Below the pieces are notes generated by a model. The model saw only the letters and a list, made by a program, of their open reading frames with translations, did not search any database and was not told the origin of the DNA. A stretch of 64,000 nt of DNA from Streptomyces sp. SID8374 (GTDB lineage: Bacteria; Actinomycetota; Actinomycetes; Streptomycetales; Streptomycetaceae), in contig NZ_WWGH01000002.1 in assembly GCF_009865135.1 (NCBI RefSeq), forward strand, positions 2,294,001 through 2,358,000, given 5' to 3'. A program made the position numbers and the translations under genes. Positions 58,239 to 64,000 of this stretch are shown here, piece after piece. Positions within the stretch are counted from its first letter, which is position 1. Each line of letters starts with the position of its first letter.

Positions 58239-58748
58239 TCACGCGCCCACCGTCCCGTCCACCCCTTCGCGCAGCAGGTCCGCGTGCCCGTTGTGACGGC
58301 CGTACTCCAGCAGGACATGCACCATGACCATCCGGAGCGAGACCTCCTCGCCCCACCGGGGCTGGTAGCCCGCCAGAGCCAGGGAGCCGGCCTCCCTCTC
58401 GATCCGCCGCGAGGTCTCGACCTCGGCCTCCCAGGCGGTGAACGCCTCCACCCGGTTCGACGCGCTCGCGTCGTACGCCGCCTGGAAGTCGACCTTCTCC
58501 GACCAGACCATCGGGGCCTCGTGGTCCTCGAAGGTCCGGCGGAACCAGGCCCGTTCCACCTCCGCCATATGACGGACCAGGGCGAGCAGCGACAGGGTCG
58601 AGGGAGGCATCGACTTCCGGCGCAGCTCGTCGTCGGTCAGCCCCTCGCACTTCATGGCCAGGGTCGCCCGGTGGTAGTCGAGGAAGGCCCGCAGGGTCTC
58701 GCGCTCGTCACCGAAGGAAGGAGGTCCTGTCCGGTGGTCCTCTGTCAT
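58239..58748 (-). CDS. DinB/DUF664-family protein
   Basis: A 169-residue four-helix protein of the DinB-like family (DUF664): ERETLRAFLDYHRATLAMKCEGLTDDELRRKSMPPSTLSLLALVRHMAEVERAWFRRTFE, then MVMVHVLLEYGRHNGHADLLREGVDG with the second-metal His pair. Three His (HMAEVE, EYGRHNGHADLL) are at positions that bind a divalent metal in relatives (mycothiol or bacillithiol transferases belong here). The ATG at 58748 is the start. Possible thiol-transferase function is by family only. Confidence 0.88.
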   Translation of the reverse strand: MTEDHRTGPPSFGDERETLRAFLDYHRATLAMKCEGLTDDELRRKSMPPSTLSLLALVRHMAEVERAWFRRTFEDHEAPMVWSEKVDFQAAYDASASNRVEAFTAWEAEVETSRRIEREAGSLALAGYQPRWGEEVSLRMVMVHVLLEYGRHNGHADLLREGVDGTVGA

Positions 58749-58812
58749 GGCCGCATCCCTCGTTCCGTCGTTCCGGCGGTCAGTATCCCTCTCGCCTTCC
58801 CCGCCCCTGGGA

Positions 58813-61230
58813 TCAGGTCAGCCGCACCTTCACCGTCTGCGTGGCCCCCCGCGTACCGGAGAGATCGCCGAACACCAGCCGCAGCGAAGCGCCCGTGGTC
58901 GCCGAGGTCACGGTCGACGGCTTCGAGACGACGGAGGCGACGGCCCTGTTCCAGGTCAGGGTCAGGCTCGTCCGCATCCGCATGGGGTCGCTGACGCAGA
59001 CGGTGGCCGTGCCGTCGGTGTGCTCGGTGACCATGACCGAACAGGGGGCGTCCGCGACGAGCGGCCCGACGCTTCCGCCGAACCAGAAGTTGACGGCGGT
59101 CAGCCCGAGCGAGGGGACCGAGACCCCCTGCTGGTCATCGGTGTTGGCGAGCACCCGCAGCCAGCCGGGGTCGGCGGCCCGGGCGGCGGTCCGCTGCTCG
59201 GAGGCGCCGGGCAGCAGCTGGTAGGCGTACGAAGCGTCCGCCGGGTTCTGGCCGTGGTCGACCCAGAGGGTGAGATAGGTGCGCGTCAGCGTCTCCGTGG
59301 AGCCCCCGGTGTTGATGTCGCGCCACCGCCCGGACCGGTTCTCGCGCACCGCCTTGACGGTCGCCCTGCCCGGGAAGACATAACCGCCGTGCCCGCCGAG
59401 ATGGGCCCAGGAGGCGTCGGTGAGGGTCGCCGACCACGGGCGGGTGACGGGCTTCGCCGAGCCGTCGACGGTGAAGGGGGCGTTCCCCGTCGGCCCCAGG
59501 TTGCGGTTGTCGACCGTGGTCTCCACCGCCGTACCGTCCTGGCAGCGGATACCGGCACCCAGACAGACCACCGTGTCGTCCAGGAAGAACCACGACTTCT
59601 TCGCCAGCAGCGTGCTGGACAGCCCCTTGAGGTACTGCCCCACCGCCGCCCGCTTCTTGTCGGTGACCCCGCCGACCCAGTTCACATCGGGCAGCGCCGC
59701 CCCCCAGTCGCCGCCCGCCCCGTCGGCCAGCGGCTTGCGCGAGGCCGTGGTGCCGGGAAGCCGGTACGGGTCGACGGTGGGCCAGAACGCGTCGCTGTAC
59801 TGGCCGTTGGCGAAGGTGTCGCCCCACCAGTAGAGCATCCCCGACCCCGTGTGCCAGCCGCGCAGGTTCTCGCCGTTGCCGCATTCGTAGTACGTGATCC
59901 GCCGGTCGGCCATGGACAGGGCGGCGGCCCAGCCCGGACGGCGGTGGGTGGCCCGCGCCATGTCGGGGAAGAGGCGGTGGCCCTCCGGCTCGGGGAGCGG
60001 GGTGAGCGAGGTGTCGTCCAGGACGGACTTGAGGCGGGACAGGGCGGTGAGGTTGAGGGAGGGGTTGCTCAGCGGCGGGCTGTAGTAGTCGCGCTGGGCC
60101 CAGCCCTTGACCAGCGAGCGCCACCGGGCGTTCTCGGCGGCCGACGCGCCCCGGCCGAGCAGCACGATCGAGGCGAGGATGGGGTGGCCGCGCCGGTGGT
60201 CGTCGACCTCGCCCCGGCTGATCGCGCGGCCCGCCACGGAGTCCATGACGAGCCCGTTGTAGAGGAACGGCGCCCAGGCGTTCTCCACCGCGTCGAACAC
60301 CACCTGCCGCTTCGGGTCGGTCACCTCCCACGTGGTCCCCTTGAGCAGCGCGAACAGCAGCCCGAGCCCGCCGAGCATCACCGAGCCGTAGCTGCCCGTG
60401 TAGGGCACGGTGGTGTGCTGGATGAACGAGCCGTCGCCATAGAGGCCGTCGCCCTTGGTGACCAGCGGGAAGACGGGGGAGAGGGCGTCCCGGGCGAGCG
60501 CGATCTTGGCGGCCGTCCCGCCGACGACGCCGCGCAGGGCCAGCACCCGGCACAGGTCGACCCGGTTCGCCCCGGTGCTGGTCCCCGTGTACGAGGCCAC
60601 GGCGGAGTCCGGTACGAAGTGGTCGACGGCGGCGCAGTAGCGCCCGAGCTGCGCCGGGGTGAGGGCGTCGTACATCAGCACGCACACGTCCAGCAGGGCC
60701 TGCGGTGCGCCGATCTGCCAGCTGTACCAGTTCCCGTACCGCACCTGACCGGCCTTGTAGACCTGGCTGTTGAGGTGTTCGAGGCCGGTGACGATCGCGT
60801 CGCGCAGCCCGGTGTTCCCGGTCAGGCCGGTGCCCTGCTGCCGGTAGGCCTGCGCCATCGTGTTGAGGCGGATGAAGCTGTCGGCCATCTTCGCGGAGAA
60901 GCCGTACGACTCGGGGTCGGTGTTCGGGTCGGGGTCCGCGTACACGGCGTCCGGCCACAGCGCCCCGTTCGCCGGAGCCATGGTGTCCAGCCACCCCCGG
61001 GCCTGGGTGCCCAGCGTCGCCAGCCGGCTCTTGAAGGGTTCGGCGGTCGGACTGAACCCCTCGCCGAGGATCAGGGCGCTCCAGGTGGCGCGCAGTGCGG
61101 CGTACGGATCGTCGGCCGCTGTCGCGGTGCCGGCGTTGCCGGGTGCGGCCAGCGCGAAGGCGCTGCCGCCCGCGGCGGTGAGCACGGCGGAGGTGGCGAG
61201 GAACGTACGGCGGGACCAGGCAGAAGGCAT
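58813..61230 (-). CDS. Polysaccharide lyase family 8 (hyaluronate/chondroitin/xanthan lyase type)
   Basis: An 805-residue secreted PL8 lyase. The N-terminus has a twin-arginine signal (S-R-R-T-F-L at residues 6-11). The alpha domain holds the catalytic triad of the family at N222, H272 and Y281; the spacing (50 and 9 residues) equals that of the known pneumococcal hyaluronate lyase residues N349, H399 and Y408. GNWYSWQIGAPQ is the aromatic/Asn patch. The C-terminal half is the beta-sandwich domain (YYECGNGENLRGWHTGSG, LGAGIRC, FPGRATVKAV). It cleaves a uronic-acid-containing or xanthan-like polymer by beta-elimination; which one cannot be told. It lies divergent to a regulator and solute-binding gene. 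Confidence 0.92.
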   Translation of the reverse strand: MPSAWSRRTFLATSAVLTAAGGSAFALAAPGNAGTATAADDPYAALRATWSALILGEGFSPTAEPFKSRLATLGTQARGWLDTMAPANGALWPDAVYADPDPNTDPESYGFSAKMADSFIRLNTMAQAYRQQGTGLTGNTGLRDAIVTGLEHLNSQVYKAGQVRYGNWYSWQIGAPQALLDVCVLMYDALTPAQLGRYCAAVDHFVPDSAVASYTGTSTGANRVDLCRVLALRGVVGGTAAKIALARDALSPVFPLVTKGDGLYGDGSFIQHTTVPYTGSYGSVMLGGLGLLFALLKGTTWEVTDPKRQVVFDAVENAWAPFLYNGLVMDSVAGRAISRGEVDDHRRGHPILASIVLLGRGASAAENARWRSLVKGWAQRDYYSPPLSNPSLNLTALSRLKSVLDDTSLTPLPEPEGHRLFPDMARATHRRPGWAAALSMADRRITYYECGNGENLRGWHTGSGMLYWWGDTFANGQYSDAFWPTVDPYRLPGTTASRKPLADGAGGDWGAALPDVNWVGGVTDKKRAAVGQYLKGLSSTLLAKKSWFFLDDTVVCLGAGIRCQDGTAVETTVDNRNLGPTGNAPFTVDGSAKPVTRPWSATLTDASWAHLGGHGGYVFPGRATVKAVRENRSGRWRDINTGGSTETLTRTYLTLWVDHGQNPADASYAYQLLPGASEQRTAARAADPGWLRVLANTDDQQGVSVPSLGLTAVNFWFGGSVGPLVADAPCSVMVTEHTDGTATVCVSDPMRMRTSLTLTWNRAVASVVSKPSTVTSATTGASLRLVFGDLSGTRGATQTVKVRLT

Positions 61231-61326
61231 GGGTAGCTCCAGGTCGGGCGTCTCGTTTCCGGTGGAACCGGTGCGCCGAGCGCTGACCAGATCCCTGGAT
61301 CCGACTGTTCTGAGCGGGCAGGCACT

Positions 61327-61385
61327 TTCTAACAGCCGTCCCGCAACCCGCTCAAGAACTTTGGCCGAATTGATCGTGTTGATCG
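61327..61385 (-). promoter_or_regulatory. PL8 promoter and TTGATCG direct-repeat operator
   Basis: On the minus strand TTGAGC (61355-61350) and TTAGAA (61332-61327) are separated by 17 bases, a good vegetative-type promoter. Just upstream of the -35 lies TTGATCG twice on the plus strand (61370-61376 and 61379-61385, 9-base period), a likely operator for the adjacent DeoR/LacI-type regulator. The 323 bases between the two genes hold no other gene. Confidence 0.6.
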
Positions 61386-61477
61386 GTTCGGTGGGGGTGT
61401 ATATCGCCGGCCAGGGGGAACCGGCCCGCTTCCCCGCCGTACGGGCAGAGCCGCCGGTGGGATCGTTTCGAGCGCAT

Positions 61478-61494
61478 GTGATCGATATGGTTGA
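61478..61494 (+). promoter_or_regulatory. TGATCGAT operator-like site before the regulator gene
   Basis: GTGATCGATATGGTTGA is 60 bases upstream of the regulator start. It matches the site before the solute-binding gene (62758) at 14 of 17 positions, so both may bind the same regulator. Confidence 0.5.
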
Positions 61495-61553
61495 GGGGCG
61501 TGAACCAGAGCAGCCGTCACCGCCACAGCCGTCCCGAGAGACCAAGGGGATCC

Positions 61554-62654
61554 ATGCGACTCCACGTCGACCAGCGCCACGAGCGGGTGCTCCAGCTCGT
61601 CCGCGAACGAGGCAGCCTCCGCGTCGCCGAACTCGCCGAGGAGCTCGGCATGTCCGCCGTCACCCTGCGCAGGGACGTCGAGGCGCTCGCAGCCCAGGGG
61701 CTGGTGGAGCGGCTGCACGGCGCGGTGGTCTGGCCCTCCGGGGCGTCCAGGCCGGCCCCTGCCGCCACGCCCTCCGCCGAAGGCCTGGTGGTGGGCATGG
61801 TCGTCCCGACCACCGAGTACTACTACGCGGACGTGGTGCGCGGCGCCCGGGAAGCGGTGGAGGCGGCCGGCGCGCGCCTGACCATCGGGCTCTCCCGCTA
61901 CCTCCCCGACGAGGACGCGGCCCAGGCCCGCCGCCTGCTCTCCACCGGCGCCGACGGCCTCCTCCTGACCCCCAGCTGGGAGCGCGGCCACCCGGAGCCG
62001 GGCGAGGGGCTGTGGGCGGCCGAGCAGGACACCCCGGTCGTGCTCGTGGAGCGCTGGGCCCCGCTCGGCCACCCGGCGGCGGGCCTGGACCGGGTGCGCT
62101 CCGACCACGCCCACGGCGCCGCGGAGGCGGTCGCGCACCTGGCCGGGCTCGGCCACCGCTCCATCGCGCTCGCCGTGCAGGAGAGCCCCACCGCCCCCCG
62201 GCTCAGGGCCGGTTACGCGGCCGCCGTCGCCGCCCTCGGCCTGAGCCCGGTCGCCGCCTCGCCCCTGGAGGGGGCCCCGTCACGCTCGGAGACCGACCGC
62301 TTCGAGCGGACGCTGGAGTACCTCTGCGAAGGGGTGGCGAGCGGAAACGTCACCGCCGCGATCGTGCACAGCGACGCGGACGCCATCGTGCTCATCCCGC
62401 GCCTCCAGGCCCGTGGCGTGCGGGTGCCGGAGGATCTGGCCGTCATCGCGTACGACGACGAGGTGGCGAGCCTGGCCGACCTGCCGCTCACCGCCGTGGC
62501 GCCGGACAAGCACGCGGTGGGCGCGGCCGCGGCGAAGCTCCTGCTCTCCCGGCTGGGGGTGCCCGACGAGGGCCCCGCCGCCCGCCGCCACCTCGACATC
62601 CTGCCCACGCTGCGCGTCCGGGTCTCGTGCGGAGCGGCCGACGCCGACGCCTGA
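61554..62654 (+). CDS. DeoR-HTH/LacI-type ligand-binding hybrid regulator
   Basis: A 366-residue regulator. Residues 3-58 are a DeoR-type winged HTH (RHERVLQLVRERGSLRVAELAEELGMSAVTLRRDVEALAAQGLVERLHGAVV), not the LacI HTH. Residues about 75-350 are a LacI/GalR-type periplasmic-binding fold (VVGMVVPTTEYYYADVVRGAREAVEAAG, GLLLTPSWERG, HAHGAAEAVAHLAGLGHRSIAL, VPEDLAVIAYDDEVASLADLPLTAV). It likely binds a sugar or oligosaccharide from PL8 action and releases the TGATCG operators. GGGGATCC precedes the ATG at 61554. Such hybrids occur in other actinobacterial sugar loci. Confidence 0.88.
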   Translation: MRLHVDQRHERVLQLVRERGSLRVAELAEELGMSAVTLRRDVEALAAQGLVERLHGAVVWPSGASRPAPAATPSAEGLVVGMVVPTTEYYYADVVRGAREAVEAAGARLTIGLSRYLPDEDAAQARRLLSTGADGLLLTPSWERGHPEPGEGLWAAEQDTPVVLVERWAPLGHPAAGLDRVRSDHAHGAAEAVAHLAGLGHRSIALAVQESPTAPRLRAGYAAAVAALGLSPVAASPLEGAPSRSETDRFERTLEYLCEGVASGNVTAAIVHSDADAIVLIPRLQARGVRVPEDLAVIAYDDEVASLADLPLTAVAPDKHAVGAAAAKLLLSRLGVPDEGPAARRHLDILPTLRVRVSCGAADADA

Positions 62655-62667
62655 CCTGACGCGCCCC

Positions 62668-62709
62668 AGCCGTACCCCCGGGTCAACAGGCCCTGCGGGT
62701 ACGGCTTTT
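62668..62709 (+). terminator. Intrinsic terminator with T-run after the regulator
   Basis: AGCCGTACCC (62668-62677) pairs with GGGTACGGCT (62697-62706), followed by TTTT. It lies 14 bases past the regulator stop. Confidence 0.75.
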
Positions 62710-62757
62710 CGCATGCCCGGCGCGCCCCCGCAGCCGATCCTCCCGCCGACCGCCCTT

Positions 62758-62820
62758 GTGATCGATTCGATTGAATTGGTCATTTGCTCTTGACGGTGAT
62801 CGGTTCTGCGCAAAATGATG
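62758..62820 (+). promoter_or_regulatory. Operator-like site and promoter before the sugar-binding gene
   Basis: GTGATCGATTCGATTGA (62758-62774) is the second copy of the motif before the regulator. A -35-like TTGACG (62790-62795) and a -10-like CAAAAT (62811-62816) follow, with 15-base spacing, a little short. The site overlies the region just upstream of the promoter. Confidence 0.5.
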
Positions 62821-62871
62821 TGTGCCGTTCGCCTCATCTCCCGCAGTTCGAGGTCCCGTAGGAGCCGGCCC

Positions 62872-64000
62872 ATGTCCTGTACGCACCGCACCACCCGCCT
62901 CGCCCTCGTGGCGTCCGCCGCCTCACTGGCCCTGCTCACCACCGCCTGCGGTGGCGGCTCGGGCTCGGACGCCTCGGGCCCCGGCGACGGCAAGCCCGTC
63001 ACGCTCACCTTCTGGTCGGCCACCGCGGGCGCCAAGGAGACGGCCGAGGCGTTCAACAAGACGCACTCCGACATCAAGGTGAAGTTCTCGCTCGTCCCGG
63101 CAGGCCCCGAAGGCGTCACCAAGCTCTCCAACGCGGTCAAGGGCGGCAACGCCCCCGACATCACCACCATGGACTACTCAGCCCTCCCCGAGTACGCCAG
63201 CGAAGGCAACCTGGAGGACCTCACCCCCAGCTCCGGCGAGCTGGTGAAGAAGGAGTTCCCCGAGGCGGTGCAGTCGCTGGTCAACCTGGGCGGCTCCACC
63301 TGGGCCGTCCCCTTCGACGTGACGCCCATCCAGCTCTACTACCGCAAGGACCTCTTCAAGAAGTTCGGCGTCGAGGTCCCCACCACCTGGGCCGAGTACC
63401 GCACGGCCGCGGAGAAGATCCACCAGGGCGACCCGAACCTCACCATCACCAACTTCGGCGGCGGCGACCCGGCCCTCCTCTCCGGCCTCGCCTGGCAGGC
63501 CGGCGCCCGGTGGTACGGCACCAAGGACGACGCCTGGAAGGTGAACATCGACGAACCGGCGTCGCGGAAGGTCGCCGCCTACTGGGACGGCCTCCTCAAG
63601 GACGGCCTCGCCTCCAAGACCCCCCTGTGGGGCGAGGGAGAGACCAAGGAGCGCGCCACCGGCAAGGTCGCCACCATCATCGGCGCCGCCTGGAGCGCGG
63701 GGAACTTCCCCGTCAGCTACCCCGACAGCAAGGGCAAGTGGGGCATAGCCCCGCTCCCGACCTGGGACGGCACACCGAGCACCGGCATGTACGGCGGCAC
63801 CTCCTACATCGTCCCCAAGGGCAGCAAGCACACCGAAGCGGCGGCCGAGTTCATCAAGTGGGTCACCACCGACCCGAAGGCCATGACCGCCCGCCTCTCC
63901 TCCCTCAAGACCCCCAGCAGCGCCCTGCCCGCCAATGAGGGCATGCGCGCCGCCGCGGCCAAGGAGTTCGACAGCTCCTACTTCGGCGACCAGGACGTCT
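62872..64000 (+). CDS. Sugar ABC transporter substrate-binding lipoprotein (partial)
   Basis: The first 376 codons are in the window. MSCTHRTTRLALVASAASLA is a signal peptide ending in the lipobox LTTAC, so Cys26 is lipidated. The mature part follows the family-1 (carbohydrate) pattern: LTFWSATAGAKETAEAFNKTHSDIKVKFSLVPAG, GNAPDITTMDYSALPEYASEGNLEDLT, WAVPFDVTPIQLYYRKDLFKKFGVEVPTTW, and GKWGIAPLPTWDGTPSTGMYGGTSYIVP. TAGGAGCCGGCCC precedes the ATG. Its permease genes should follow beyond 64000. With the PL8 lyase and regulator it fits uptake of lyase products. Confidence 0.92.
   Translation, partial: MSCTHRTTRLALVASAASLALLTTACGGGSGSDASGPGDGKPVTLTFWSATAGAKETAEAFNKTHSDIKVKFSLVPAGPEGVTKLSNAVKGGNAPDITTMDYSALPEYASEGNLEDLTPSSGELVKKEFPEAVQSLVNLGGSTWAVPFDVTPIQLYYRKDLFKKFGVEVPTTWAEYRTAAEKIHQGDPNLTITNFGGGDPALLSGLAWQAGARWYGTKDDAWKVNIDEPASRKVAAYWDGLLKDGLASKTPLWGEGETKERATGKVATIIGAAWSAGNFPVSYPDSKGKWGIAPLPTWDGTPSTGMYGGTSYIVPKGSKHTEAAAEFIKWVTTDPKAMTARLSSLKTPSSALPANEGMRAAAAKEFDSSYFGDQDV

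Noticed and set aside
58747..61236. An 829-codon open frame on the plus strand opposite the PL8 lyase.
   Set aside because: It is the mirror of a real gene in high-GC DNA; the translation is low complexity (Gly/Arg/Val) and has no recognisable family, whereas the minus-strand frame has a Tat signal and the PL8 catalytic triad.
1..64000. tRNA, rRNA, CRISPR, insertion sequence or prophage signals.
   Set aside because: I saw no cloverleaf with CCA-like ends, no transposase or integrase motif and no repeat-spacer array.

Overview
The window is high-GC actinobacterial DNA. Short intergenic spaces, GTG/TTG starts, GGAGG ribosome sites, ATGA/GTGA overlaps and several lineage-typical families (conservon parts, LAETG surface protein, SpoIIE-type phosphatases, orphan ctaD, Asp23 gene block, MT0933-like antitoxin) all point to Streptomyces. 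The carotenoid locus, convergent crtYTU and crtEIBV, matches the isorenieratene cluster layout I know from the S. griseus group. I see no tRNA, rRNA, CRISPR array, insertion sequence or phage genes.

Layout. 0-8 kb: a TerD fragment, an orphan tatA, an Mg2+ P-type ATPase with an ArsR regulator, two separated conservon-type genes (GTPase and roadblock) around an F420/FMN oxidase-like gene with a probable N-terminal frameshift, then an acetyltransferase and a sortase substrate. 8-13 kb: a PAS-GAF-PP2C-HATPase phosphatase, an acyl-CoA hydrolase and small unknowns. 13.5-17.9 kb: a divergent Asp23/Gls24 envelope-stress block with its own ECF sigma factor and an Asp23 protein carrying a zinc anti-sigma motif. 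18-30 kb: reductase, orphan cytochrome oxidase subunit I, FUSC transporter, a single-chain sigma factor/zinc motif/membrane segment/CAP-domain protein, a MASE1 sensor with a phosphatase, and an MptB-like mannosyltransferase. 30-37.6 kb: an ABC-F protein with a long structured leader, YciO/Sua5 protein, paired CNNM/CBS proteins and Spo0M.

37.7-46 kb is the carotenoid cluster. CrtE makes GGPP, CrtB phytoene, CrtI lycopene and CrtY beta-carotene; CrtU and probably CrtT act on the rings, and a Rieske protein (crtV position) completes the minus-strand operon. No LitR/LitS-type regulator lies beside it. Next to it is a secreted HtaA haem-binding protein under a clear DmdR/IdeR iron box, then a HEAT-repeat protein paired with a MerR-HEAT regulator.

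50.3-54.4 kb is a four-gene operon that I consider the best candidate for an uncharacterised pathway: an MfnB-type furan synthase with its catalytic lysines and aspartates conserved, an aldehyde dehydrogenase, a zinc alcohol dehydrogenase and a TIGR00027-type methyltransferase. 55-57 kb holds a tight operon of an MTQ2/HemK-like methyltransferase, a CDGSH Fe-S protein and a haem-oxygenase-like metalloenzyme. The right end (58.8-64 kb) is a polysaccharide-use locus: a Tat-exported PL8 lyase, a DeoR/LacI hybrid regulator and a sugar-binding lipoprotein (cut by the window edge), with related TGATCG operator-like sites in front of all three.
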